From: CBDFLT01 sp965249225
GTDB lineage: Bacteria > Chloroflexota > Dehalococcoidia > Lucifugimonadales > G963668185
Length of the DNA: 64,000 nucleotides
Assembly: GCA_965249225.1 (NCBI GenBank)
Contig: CBDFLT010000005.1
Coordinates: 21,303-85,302, forward strand
Direction of reading: 5' to 3'
The notes under the pieces are model-generated. The model was not told the origin of the DNA, did not search any database, and was given only the letters and a program-made list of their open reading frames with translations. A program made the position numbers and the translations under genes. Positions 21,997 through 30,851 of the stretch are shown here, piece by piece (positions within the stretch are counted from its first letter, which is position 1; each line of letters begins with the position of its first letter).

Positions 21997-23748
21997 CTAC
22001 TCCCGGGGCACAATGGGAAGCGTCACGTGGGACGGATACTCTGACGTGTGGTACACCGTCTGTAGCGCCGACGCATACACGTCATCCGTACCTATCGACT
22101 CACCGCTGTTCGTGTTTCGGTCGAACCTAGGAAAGTTGCTGCTCGATATCTCCACCCGGATCCGGTGTCCCTTCTTGAACACGTTGCTCGTCGACCACAG
22201 GTCTATTTCGTACTCGTACACCACTCCAGGCTCTATCAGGCTCCCTGACGAACGCGGCCTTCGGTACCGCGCTCGTATTATCCCGTCCGTCAGATTACGC
22301 GCAAACCCGCTCTCCCCTACGTCCAGTAGCTTCGCCGTGAAGTCCGTGTCCACCGCTGAGCTCGACGCGTACAGCTTCACCTCTACTGGACCCGTCACCT
22401 CCACGTCTCGCTCCAGCGGCGCCGTCGAGTACACCAACACGTCAGGACGCACCTCTATCGGCCGGTGATCAAACGCTCCGGAACTCAAATACAACTCGTC
22501 GCAGCACAGGCCGCCTCCGCTCGTCGGGACCGGGTCTATAGGGTTGTACAGGTACACGTCGGCTGCTCATCACCAGGACTATCGGGGCTCAGCCATCCGT
22601 CACCATTCAGCGTGTTGGCCTTGCCGCCGCTGTGCAGATAGTACTCTACCCCCTGGGCCCGGCTCAGCGGCCACTCGTCCTCAAATCTCCAGACGTTCTC
22701 CCCCATGACGAAGATACGCACCGGGCTTTTCGTCCCCTACGCCGTTGTCCTCGCCCTTGAGCCAGTGGTCGTAGTACCTGAGGATCAGCCCATCGAGATC
22801 TATAAACTCCCCGGTGGAGCGCAGGCCAAAATCAACGGCCCCGGAGATTTGACTGGGCATGTAGCCGTGCACCCATGGCCCGATGAGGAGCCTCTGGCCT
22901 CGCCTGGCCTGCTCCGTCGCGCCCGATCGACGCATCCCCGTGTAGTTGCGTATCGTCCCCCGAGGAAGATGTCGTACCACCCACCCCAATTAAGGGCCGG
23001 AACGGTGATCTCGGAGTGGGACTCCTCGATACAGATCCGCTTCCAGTAATCGTCGTACTCGGGGTGCGCAAGCCAGTCGTAGTAATAGGGGGCCAGGCCT
23101 CCCTGCAAGTCCGGTAGACCGTTTAAGAGGGAGGTGCTCGAACCCCGATCTGAGACTATCTCGTGCGTCGATTAACTCGCTCAACTTGCCTTCCGGCAGG
23201 TGTAGACGACTAGACAGGTTTTCCCAGTTGTCGGCGGTAAGGGAAGGATATATCCAGGTGAGGTTGAAGCCAAGCTCGAAGGCGCCGCCCTGCCAGGTCC
23301 ATCCTTCGTGATAGTCCGACGCCGTCACACCGGGCGCGATGGCCGCAAGAGAAGGGGGTTTGGCTTTGGCCGCCAGCCACTGCGTTGCCCCCAAATACGA
23401 CGATCCCCACATGCCCACCTTGCCGTTACACCACGGCTGGCCCGCCACCCACTCCACCGAGTCGTAGCCGTCATCGATTTCGTTGACGAAGGTGTAGAAT
23501 TCGCCACCGGAGGTGTACATCCCTCGAACGTCCTGGACGACGGCGGCGTATCCCTTCATGACGGCGGCAATTGGATTAACGCCACCGGCTAGTGCGCCGG
23601 CTGAACTCTTATCGTATGGGGTCCGGGAAAGAAGGGCTGGAAACCTGCCCGGGGCGTCCGGCCTAAAGACGTCGGCGTGTGTAATGGTGCCGTCCCTCAT
23701 CATGAGGGGGACATCGGTCTCGATCTTCACCGTATGGGATCTGGGCAT
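21997..23748 (-). pseudogene. CocE/NonD-family hydrolase (copy 1), four frameshifts
   Basis: Alpha/beta-hydrolase of the cocaine-esterase/glutaryl-7-ACA acylase type. The start ATG 23748 gives MPRSHTVKIETDVPLMMRDG; the nucleophile elbow is WGSSYLGATQW, and the C-terminal jelly-roll domain (ITVPALNWGGWYD to RFDRNTNSGES) is recognisable. Compared with the intact copy 2, single-base indels lie at homopolymers near 23122-23124 (extra), 22957-22961 (missing), 22723-22725 (extra) and 22561-22562 (missing). Net length change is zero: 1752 bp, or 583 codons plus stop, against 582 in copy 2. The compensating pattern suggests sequencing errors as well as decay. It lies directly upstream of the luciferase-like gene on the same strand. 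Confidence 0.9.
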
Positions 23749-23918
23749 GAGGAACGTCCGTGTGAGCGGTGTGACTTTATCATGGGCGGTATCGTCGGAC
23801 AAGAGGTGGTGACAACGGCCCTGAGCAGTATCACGACGTGATAGACTCGAAGACTCCAACAAACCACGCGATTCGCTGAGCAGCCTCGTGTGGGATGGCG
23901 CCATGAGGAGGTCCGCTA

Positions 23919-24734
23919 ATGCTTCCAGAATTGAGCCTTGAGGGCAGGTCGGCGATAGTCACGGGAGCCGGCAGCGGGATCGGGAGAGAGATAGCCCTCG
24001 TGCTCGCCGAAGCGGGAGTCGGCATCGTAGCCGCCGACAGAGCGACGCGCGACAACGAGAGAACGGTCGCCGACGTGACGGCAATGGGCACGGACGCCAT
24101 CGCCGTTACAACCGACGTGGCCAAATCCTCAGACGTAGATACCATGGTGGACCGCGCCCTGGAGCATTTCGGAAAGGTCGACATCCTGGTAAACGACGCT
24201 GGAGTCCTCCTAAGACTCCCAGTGGCCCCATTTCCCGATTCCACGCTGGAGCCCCCTGAGGTGGATAGGGAATCGACGTCCCGCACCGGCGACGCGGAGT
24301 GGCAACGCATCTTTCAGACCAACGTTGACGGCGTCTTCTACTGCTGCCGCGCCGTAGCCCCCCACATGATGGAGAGCGGGTACGGCAAAGTAATCAACGT
24401 GAGTTCAATCAACGCGATCAAGGCCTTTCCCCTGGCGGCGGCGTATTGCGCCAGCAAGGCCGCGGTAAGCATGTTGACAAAGGTGCTGGCCCTGGAATGG
24501 GCGCCCTACAACATCTGCGTAAACGCCATAGGTCCGGGATTCTATCGCACCGCTATGACAGAACCGGGATGGGTAAACCCAGAGGACTTCGAGCGCGATA
24601 AGGCCACCGTCCCGTTCCAAAGGGAGGGCAACCTGAGGGAGCTGGGTGTGCTCACGGCGTATCTGGCGAGCCCCGCCAGCGACTACATGACCGGACAGGT
24701 AATCTACATGGACGGCGGGCTCACCGCCAGGTAA
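23919..24734 (+). CDS. Short-chain dehydrogenase/reductase
   Basis: Classical SDR of 271 residues that oxidises or reduces an alcohol or ketone with NAD(P). It has TGAGSGIGR (TGxxxGxG, about residues 15-23), a variant NDAG (normally NNAG) near residue 92, the catalytic Ser in INVSSINAIK, and YCASK (YxxxK) near residue 180. The segment APFPDSTLEPPEVDRESTSRTGD inserts between beta 4 and helix 4. It ends in GQVIYMDGG, the usual C-terminus. ATG 23919 follows GAGGAGG. The gene is on the plus strand between two CocE copies on the minus strand, so it has its own promoter. Substrate unknown. Confidence 0.95.
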   Translation: MLPELSLEGRSAIVTGAGSGIGREIALVLAEAGVGIVAADRATRDNERTVADVTAMGTDAIAVTTDVAKSSDVDTMVDRALEHFGKVDILVNDAGVLLRLPVAPFPDSTLEPPEVDRESTSRTGDAEWQRIFQTNVDGVFYCCRAVAPHMMESGYGKVINVSSINAIKAFPLAAAYCASKAAVSMLTKVLALEWAPYNICVNAIGPGFYRTAMTEPGWVNPEDFERDKATVPFQREGNLRELGVLTAYLASPASDYMTGQVIYMDGGLTAR

Positions 24735-24778
24735 TCCTCTCAGGCCGGCCTCATTGATGGCGTACTTTCTCGAGACGC

Positions 24779-26527
24779 CTACTCCCGGGGCACGATGGGA
24801 AGCGTCACGTGGGACGGATACTCTGACGTGTGGTACACCGTCTGTAGCGCCGACATATACACGTCATCCGTTCCTATCGACTCACCGCTGTTCGTGTTCC
24901 GGTCGAACCTAGGAAAGTTGCTGCTCGATATCTCCACTCGTATCTGGTGTCCCTTCTTGAACACGTTGCTCGTCGACCACAGGTCTATTTCGTACTCGTA
25001 CACCACCCCAGGCTCTATCAGGCTCTCTGACGACCGCGGCCTTCGGTATCGTGCTCGTATTATCCCGTCCGTCAGATTACGTGCAAACCCGCACTCCTCT
25101 ACGTCTAGCAGCTTCGCCGTGAAGTCCGTGTCCACCGCTGAGCTCGACGCGTACAGCTTCACCTCTACCGGACCCGTCACCTCTACGTCTCGCTCCAGCG
25201 GCGCCGTCGAGTACACCAACACGTCGGGGCGTGTCTCTATCGGCCGCTGGTCGAACGCCCCTGAGGGTAGGAAGGCGTCGTCGCAGCACAGACCGCCCCC
25301 GCTCGTCGGGACCGGGTCTATCGGGTTGTAAAGGTACACGTCGGGCTGCTCATCACCAGGACTATCGGGGCTCAGCCATCCGTCTCCGTTCAGCGTGTTG
25401 GCCTTGCCGCCGCTGTGCAGATAGTACTCCACCACCTGCGCCCGGCTCAGCGGCCACTCGTCCTCGAACCTCCATACGTTCTCTCCCATGACAAAGATCT
25501 GCACCGGCTTTTCGTCCCCTACACCATTGTCCTCCCCCTTCAGCCAGTAGTCGTAGTACCGGAGGACGCGGCCGGGCACGTCGAGAGGATGCCCCGCGGC
25601 CCGCATCCCGAAGTCGACCGAGCCGGCACCGTTCGTAGACACTCCCGCATGCACCCATGGCCCGATGAGGAGCCTCTGGCCCCGCCTGGCCTCCTCCGTC
25701 CCGCCCGACCGACGCATCCCCACGTAGTTGCGTATCGTCCCCCCGAGGAAAATGTCGTACCAACCTCCGTAGTTCAATGCCGGGACGGTGATCTCGGAGT
25801 GGGACTCCTCGATGCAGACCTGCTTCCAGTAATCGTCGTACTCGGGGTGCGCAAGCCAGTCGTAGTAATAGGGCGCCAGGCCTCCCTGCAAGTCCGGTAG
25901 ATCATTAAGAGGAAGGTACTCAAGCTTCGACGCCAGATTGTCTCTCGCGTCGATTACTTCGCTCAACTTTCCTTCCGGCAGGTGTAGGCGCCCAGACAGA
26001 TTTTCCCAGTTGTTAGCGGTAAGGGCAGGATATATCCAGGTGAGGTTGAAACCCAGCTCGAAGGCGCCGCCCTGCCAGGTCCACCCTTCATGATAGTCCG
26101 ACGCCGTCACGCCAGGCGCGATGGCAACAAGAGAAGGCGGCTTGGCTTTGGCCGCAAGCCACTGCGTTGCCCCCAAATACGACGTCCCCCACATCCCCAC
26201 CTTACCATTGCACCAGGGCTGGCCCGCCACCCACTCCACTGAGTCGTAGCCGTCATCGATTTCGTTAACGAAGGGGTAGAATTCCCCCTCTGAGGTAAAG
26301 CAGCCACGAACGTCCTGGATGACGGCGACGTACCCCCTCGCGGCGGCGGCAATCGGATTTACGCCTTCGCCAACGATGGCTAAACTCTTGTCATAGGGAG
26401 TCCTGCACAGGAGGGCTGGATACTTACCCGGAGCATCCGGCCTGAAGACGTCCACGTAGGTAATTCTGCCGTCCCTGAGCATGAGAGGGATGCCGGCCTC
26501 GAATTTCACTGGGTGAGAACCCGACAT
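24779..26527 (-). CDS. CocE/NonD-family hydrolase (copy 2, intact)
   Basis: A 582-residue alpha/beta-hydrolase of the CocE/NonD (X-Pro dipeptidyl-peptidase S15-like) family, which cleaves esters or amides. The nucleophile elbow is WGTSYLGATQW, with Ser at about residue 119. The catalytic Asp and His cannot be assigned with certainty by eye. The C-terminal domain is the family's jelly roll (VEVKLYASSSAVDTDF, WSTSNVFKKGHQIRVEISSSNFPRFDRNTNSG). There is no signal peptide, so it is probably cytoplasmic. ATG 26527 follows AGGAGTG. It is very similar in DNA to the frameshifted copy 1, from which it is separated by an SDR gene. Substrate unknown. Confidence 0.95.
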   Translation of the reverse strand: MSGSHPVKFEAGIPLMLRDGRITYVDVFRPDAPGKYPALLCRTPYDKSLAIVGEGVNPIAAAARGYVAVIQDVRGCFTSEGEFYPFVNEIDDGYDSVEWVAGQPWCNGKVGMWGTSYLGATQWLAAKAKPPSLVAIAPGVTASDYHEGWTWQGGAFELGFNLTWIYPALTANNWENLSGRLHLPEGKLSEVIDARDNLASKLEYLPLNDLPDLQGGLAPYYYDWLAHPEYDDYWKQVCIEESHSEITVPALNYGGWYDIFLGGTIRNYVGMRRSGGTEEARRGQRLLIGPWVHAGVSTNGAGSVDFGMRAAGHPLDVPGRVLRYYDYWLKGEDNGVGDEKPVQIFVMGENVWRFEDEWPLSRAQVVEYYLHSGGKANTLNGDGWLSPDSPGDEQPDVYLYNPIDPVPTSGGGLCCDDAFLPSGAFDQRPIETRPDVLVYSTAPLERDVEVTGPVEVKLYASSSAVDTDFTAKLLDVEECGFARNLTDGIIRARYRRPRSSESLIEPGVVYEYEIDLWSTSNVFKKGHQIRVEISSSNFPRFDRNTNSGESIGTDDVYMSALQTVYHTSEYPSHVTLPIVPRE

Positions 26528-26785
26528 GGACTACACTCCTAGTGACCTGCGATGAGAGAACGTCCTGGGTTGGAAGCATGTGAGACTGTAGCATAGGAGG
26601 TATTGCCGGGCAAGCATCGGTGGAGGACGTCTCCTGGGGCCGGCCACAATGCGATGAAGAGGTCTTGCAACGCTCGCCGGTGGCGAAGGCTTCACCCGTA
26701 TGGTAGATTGGCGATTACCCTGGCACTCTCGGTCTCCAGGCCGGGCCTCGTGGCCCCGACTTGTAGATGAGCGGATGGACCTCAG

Positions 26786-26998
26786 ATGAAGCTGGTACCA
26801 CTGGACACCTACCCCAATGAGATGGAGGCCCGTCTCATGGCCCAACGCCTGGAAAATGAGGGCATACCCTCGGTGGTCAAAGTGTTGGGCGGAGGGTACG
26901 GCATGGGCGTCCACCAGTTCATGCCCCACCGGGTCTCCGTCCCAGAGGAGTATCTCTCTGAGGCCAAATCGATCGCCGAAGGCAGCGAGCCCGATTGA
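26786..26998 (+). CDS. DUF2007-type putative signal-transducing protein
   Basis: A 70-residue protein with the pattern of DUF2007: an opening beta strand (VPLDTYPNEMEARLMAQRLENEGIP), a central GGGYGMG with glycine-rich turn, and a closing VSVPEEYLSEAKSIAE helix. The domain resembles the P-II/ACT-like ferredoxin fold and is usually found as a tiny stand-alone protein of unknown role. Start ATG 26786. No partner gene is obvious. It is separated from the phosphonate-type transporter by about 400 bp. Confidence 0.8.
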   Translation: MKLVPLDTYPNEMEARLMAQRLENEGIPSVVKVLGGGYGMGVHQFMPHRVSVPEEYLSEAKSIAEGSEPD

Positions 26999-27404
26999 GG
27001 AGGCTGGAGGCCGTATCAAAGTCCCCTCTAGTCAATGTCAGGAGATGCGGACGCTTCATCCCTTTAGGTAACCCCACATGCCGGTTCTCTAACCGAGGGG
27101 CGTCTTCATTGCCAACGTATGCTTGACATCCCCGGCATGGCCCGCCATCATTAATTCCTAGCTATGCTGTACGACGCCGGATTCACCTGAAGGCCCACCT
27201 TACCACTCCGGGACCGAGTGGCGGGCGGGCTTAGGCCCACTTCCGGCAACGCCTCCTAGCAAACACTAGGCTTGCGCTAGCGTCTCCTTTCGCCCTTAAT
27301 ACGGCATCCTTGCGCCTCCGTTGTGCGGCGACTTACCTCCCTCGGACCCTTGAGTGGTTTCTTCTGCCGTATTGAATTTGTCATCGGCTTCAAGAGGAAT
27401 CACT
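26999..27404 (+). other. Long leader/intergenic region before the phosphonate-type transporter
   Basis: About 400 bp without a gene. TTGACA at 27123-27128 is followed 17 bp later by CATCAT, a weak candidate promoter about 250 bp before the transporter. A GC-rich hairpin (CCACTC / GAGTGG within an outer GCCC / GGGC) lies near 27190-27232. No known riboswitch was recognised. A long structured leader could control the transporter, but this is speculation. Confidence 0.4.
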
Positions 27405-28301
27405 GTGCTCAACCTAATCGTCCGACACCGGACCTTGACTCTCGGCCTGTTTATCCTGCTCTTAGCAGGCGCCATCGCCTGCGGGTCCGATAAATCGGAA
27501 CGAACTCTTTACTTCAGCGGCATCCCCGACCAGGATGTTTCTATTCTCCAAGACCGCTTCGATGCGCTGGCCGAATACCTGACAGAGGCGGTTGGCGTCG
27601 AAGTGAAGTACGCTCCCTCTGTGGACTACTCGGCCGTGGTAACCGCCTTCGCGCGAGGGGACATCCATCTCGCCTGGTACGGCGGCCTTACAGGCGTCCA
27701 GGCCCGCCTCGCCATCCCCGATTCCCTGTCCATTGCGCAGCGGCCCGAAGACGAGGAGTTCCACTCGGTGTTCCTCGTGCGCAAGGGCCTGGATGTTGAC
27801 TCTCTTGCCGATCTGAAGGGGAGTAGTTTCACCTTCGGCAGTGAGAGCTCCACCTCGGGCCACCTGATGCCCCGCCATTTCCTTGTGCAGGCCGGGATCG
27901 ACCCGGAGAAGGACTTCTCAGCGGTGAATTACAGCGGCTCCCACGACGTGACTTGGAAACTGGTAGAGTCGGGCGCGTTCGACGCCGGGGCGCTGAATGC
28001 GGTGGTCTGGCAGCAGAGAGTCCGGGATGGCGAGGTGGACACAAGCAAAGTCGACGTCTTCTACACCACGCCCTCTTACGTGGATTACCACTGGGTCATC
28101 CGTGGCGATGCGGACCAGGTCTTCGGCAAAGGCGTCATCAAGGGCATCCGCGAGGCTCTTTTGGACCTTGATTCGACAAAAGGCGGAGCGCAGGAGCTGA
28201 TCATGAAGGCGTTCCAGGCGGACCGCTTCGTCCCCACTGCGAATGAGAACTACCAGGCCATCGAGGACGTGGCCCGTCAGTTAGAGCTTATAAAGGACTA
28301 A
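27405..28301 (+). CDS. phnD: Phosphonate/phosphite/phosphate-type ABC transporter substrate-binding lipoprotein (PhnD-like)
   Basis: Exported PhnD/PtxB-family binding protein. GTG 27405 follows AAGAGGAA; a longer upstream frame from 27354 lacks a ribosome-binding site. The signal peptide ends in a lipobox LLLAGAIACG, so it is probably a lipoprotein. The family pattern is seen: RTLYFSGIPDQDVSILQDRFDAL, HLAWYGGLTGVQAR, LADLKGSSFTFGSESSTSGHLMPRHFL and VWQQRVRDGEVD. It should bind phosphonate, phosphite or a related oxyanion; which one is not readable. The genes for ATPase and two permeases follow, forming a complete importer. No phosphonatase, C-P lyase or phosphite dehydrogenase genes are in the window. 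Confidence 0.92.
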   Translation: MLNLIVRHRTLTLGLFILLLAGAIACGSDKSERTLYFSGIPDQDVSILQDRFDALAEYLTEAVGVEVKYAPSVDYSAVVTAFARGDIHLAWYGGLTGVQARLAIPDSLSIAQRPEDEEFHSVFLVRKGLDVDSLADLKGSSFTFGSESSTSGHLMPRHFLVQAGIDPEKDFSAVNYSGSHDVTWKLVESGAFDAGALNAVVWQQRVRDGEVDTSKVDVFYTTPSYVDYHWVIRGDADQVFGKGVIKGIREALLDLDSTKGGAQELIMKAFQADRFVPTANENYQAIEDVARQLELIKD

Positions 28302-28311
28302 AGACCGGACC

Positions 28312-29058
28312 ATGATACTGCTGGAGGGAGTGGCCAAGCGTTACGGAGAACTGGAGGCCGTTGCGCCCGTGACGCTGACCATCGAAAAAGGAGAGACGGT
28401 CGCCGTACTGGGGCCCAGTGGAGGCGGCAAGACCACGCTTCTGCTCATGATGACCGGGGCTCTTCAGCCCAGCGAGGGCCGAGTGCTGCTCGACGGTACG
28501 GACATTGCCGCGATGAAGCCAGGCCCCGAGCTGGCACGCCTGGTGGGGATGATTCACCAGCAGTTCGACCTGGTCCCTCACCTCTCCACGCTGCACAACG
28601 TACTCGCGGGTAACCTGGGCCGGTGGGGGCTGCGCAAGGCCATGGTATCCCTGGTCTGGCCACGCGACCGCTGGGTGGCCCTGAAGGCCCTGGATAAGAT
28701 GGGTGTCGCCGATCGGGCCTCGTATCGCGCGGCGAGGCTGTCAGGCGGTGAGCAACAGCGAGTGGCCATCGCCCGGCTTCTGGTGCAGGACCCCGCATTG
28801 ATCCTGGCCGATGAGCCTGTGGCGTCGTTGGACCCGGCGAGGGCCGGCGAAGTGCTCAGCCTCCTGCTCAGCGCGAAACGAGAGGGTAACAAGACCCTCG
28901 TGGCCAGCATTCACTCGGTGGACCTGGCGCGCCAGCACTTCGAGCGACTGATCGGGCTCCGCAATGGCGTCGTCACCTTCGACCTGCCCACCACAAAGGT
29001 CACGGCCCAGATGCTCACCGAGCTCTACGGCATCCAGGGGTTGCGCGATGAGACCTAG
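28312..29058 (+). CDS. phnC: Phosphonate-type ABC transporter ATP-binding protein (PhnC-like)
   Basis: A 248-residue ABC ATPase. Walker A GPSGGGKTTLL lies at about residues 35-45, the Q-loop region is IHQQFDLVPHL (the PhnC hallmark of an early Q), the signature is SGGEQQRVAIARLLVQDP, Walker B is ALILADEPVASLDP, and the H-loop is ASIHSVDL. The close spacing with the binding-protein gene (10 bp) and permeases places it in one operon. It hydrolyses ATP on the cytoplasmic face. Length and motif order match PhnC rather than general amino-acid ATPases. Confidence 0.95.
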   Translation: MILLEGVAKRYGELEAVAPVTLTIEKGETVAVLGPSGGGKTTLLLMMTGALQPSEGRVLLDGTDIAAMKPGPELARLVGMIHQQFDLVPHLSTLHNVLAGNLGRWGLRKAMVSLVWPRDRWVALKALDKMGVADRASYRAARLSGGEQQRVAIARLLVQDPALILADEPVASLDPARAGEVLSLLLSAKREGNKTLVASIHSVDLARQHFERLIGLRNGVVTFDLPTTKVTAQMLTELYGIQGLRDET

Positions 29059-29096
29059 AAGCGGTTTCAAAATGTCTCGTCAGTGGTCCGGGGCGA

Positions 29097-29945
29097 GTGG
29101 ATGGGAACACTCAACATGGGGTGGGCGCTCCCATAAAGACAAGAAAGGACTTTGAAATAGCCTTCGGCATTTTTCAAGGCCGCAAGGCCCTCACGCTCAT
29201 TTTGGCGGCCGCCCTCGCGTGGAGCCTCTTCAACGTTCAGTGGAGCGGCAACCTGGTCAATTCCGGGGGCCTAAGCGCCCTGGGTGAAATGGGCCGTTCT
29301 CTGCTTAAGCCAGACGTTTCGCCCAATGTTTTGTCTGCGGCGATCAAGGCGAGCTGGGTGACCATCGCCTACGCCGTCGCGGGGCTCACGGTGGCGCTGG
29401 CTATAGGGCTGACGCTTGGCACCCTGGCGTCAGGTCTCCTGGCCCGATCGCCCTGGACGGCTCGTCTACACGTTGGAGGCGCCAGGTTCATCTTGGCCTT
29501 CCTGCGATCAATACATGAGCTAGTGTGGGCCTGGCTGTTCGTGGTGGCCTTTGGCCTCTCCCCCATGGCCGCCGTCCTGGCGCTGGGGATTCCCTACGGA
29601 GGCATCCTCGGGCGCATCTATTCCGATCTCCTACAGGATGTCCCGCAAGCCCCGCTCAGGGCACTACGCAACGCGGGCGCGTCCGAGCTTCGAGTCTTCT
29701 GGTACGGACGGCTTCCCATGGCTCTGCCGGACATGCTGAGCTACACCTTCTACCGCCTGGAGTGCGGCATACGCTCGGCCGCCATCTTCAGCTTCGTGGG
29801 ACTAGGTGGGCTGGGCCGAGAGGTGCAACTGTCCTTGAACGACCTGGCGTATGAAAGAGTCTGGACCTTTCTGTTCTTCCTCATAGCGCTGGTGGCGCTG
29901 GTGGACATCTGGAGCACACTATTGAGAAGAAGGCTGGCGGCGTGA
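29097..29945 (+). CDS. phnE: Phosphonate-type ABC transporter permease 1 (PhnE-like)
   Basis: Inner-membrane permease of about 282 residues with roughly six helices. The EAA-type loop is NAGASELRVFWYGRLPMALPDML, and FSFVGLGGLGREVQ follows, as in PhnE. The start is uncertain: GTG 29097 is used, but a later GTG (in GVGAP) is possible because the first 20 residues are polar and not conserved. It ends with a four-base GTGA overlap with the second permease, so the two are translationally coupled. Two consecutive PhnE-type permeases are usual in many phosphite/phosphonate importers. Confidence 0.93.
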   Translation: MDGNTQHGVGAPIKTRKDFEIAFGIFQGRKALTLILAAALAWSLFNVQWSGNLVNSGGLSALGEMGRSLLKPDVSPNVLSAAIKASWVTIAYAVAGLTVALAIGLTLGTLASGLLARSPWTARLHVGGARFILAFLRSIHELVWAWLFVVAFGLSPMAAVLALGIPYGGILGRIYSDLLQDVPQAPLRALRNAGASELRVFWYGRLPMALPDMLSYTFYRLECGIRSAAIFSFVGLGGLGREVQLSLNDLAYERVWTFLFFLIALVALVDIWSTLLRRRLAA

Positions 29946-30826
29946 AACAGGTGCTTACCGAGAAGCCCACACCCGGAGTCCTGCACGTTCCACGCCTTCG
30001 AGTTACCTTCGTGGGGGCGACGGTAGCCGTAGGCCTGGTGCTGGCGGCCGCATCCTGGGTATTTGTCCTCCGCTCGGACAGCACCCAAGTCCATCCGTTT
30101 TTTTCTACCGAGACCGTGGACCGGATCTGGTCATTTATACGCCAACTACTAGGTCTGGACTCGTCCAGCACGCCGGCCTTCGCCCAGGGAGGCGAGTGGC
30201 TGAGCGCCGGGTCGCTGGCCTACAAGACCCTTGCCATGAGCGTGCTGGCCATTGGGTTCTCGGGAGCGGTTGCGCTGGCCACCTTCATGTTCGAGGCGCG
30301 TAACGTGACGATGGGCGAGCTGGCGCCCTACAATCGCTGGTACTCCAGGATTCTCTTCTTTGTCGTCCGAGCGTTTTTCATACTCACGCGTGGCGTCCCC
30401 GAGCTGATCTGGGCCATGCTCATCATCTTCGTGCTCTCTCCCGGCATCCTCGCCGGGGCCGTGGCCCTCGGAGTGCACAACGCGGGGATCCTGGGCAAGC
30501 TCTCGTCTGAGATAGTCGAGGGACTGGACCCGCGCCCCTTGCGGGCCCTGCGCTCCAGCGGGGCCGGCTGGCTTCAGGTGCTAGCCTACGGCGTCCTTCC
30601 GGAGGCGATACCCCGCCTGATCACCTATCTGATGTACCGGTGGGAGGTCATAATCCGGACGACCATCGTCGTCGGGTTCGTGGCCGCGGGCGGACTGGGC
30701 ACGGAGTTCAGGCTGAGCATGAGCTTCTTTCACTACACCAACATCACCCTGCTGCTGATCTGGTACCTCATGCTGGTCATCGCGGTGGACCTGTCGGCCG
30801 CGCTTCTCAGGCGAATTGCGCGATAG
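29942..30826 (+). CDS. phnE: Phosphonate-type ABC transporter permease 2 (PhnE-like)
   Basis: Second permease of 294 residues. A hydrophilic N-terminus precedes a first helix (VAVGLVLAAASWVFVL); an external loop (STQVHPFFSTETVDRIW) and about five further helices follow. The EAA-type motif reads SSGAGWLQVLAYGVLPEAIPRLI, with VGFVAAGGLGTEFRLSM after it. GTG 29942 overlaps the stop of permease 1. It converges with the Mrp gene, 26 bp apart, with no clear terminator between. Together with the first permease it should form the heterodimeric channel for the oxyanion captured by the binding protein. Confidence 0.94.
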   Translation: MKQVLTEKPTPGVLHVPRLRVTFVGATVAVGLVLAAASWVFVLRSDSTQVHPFFSTETVDRIWSFIRQLLGLDSSSTPAFAQGGEWLSAGSLAYKTLAMSVLAIGFSGAVALATFMFEARNVTMGELAPYNRWYSRILFFVVRAFFILTRGVPELIWAMLIIFVLSPGILAGAVALGVHNAGILGKLSSEIVEGLDPRPLRALRSSGAGWLQVLAYGVLPEAIPRLITYLMYRWEVIIRTTIVVGFVAAGGLGTEFRLSMSFFHYTNITLLLIWYLMLVIAVDLSAALLRRIAR

Positions 30827-30851
30827 CGACGGCGCAATACCGAGCGGGTAG

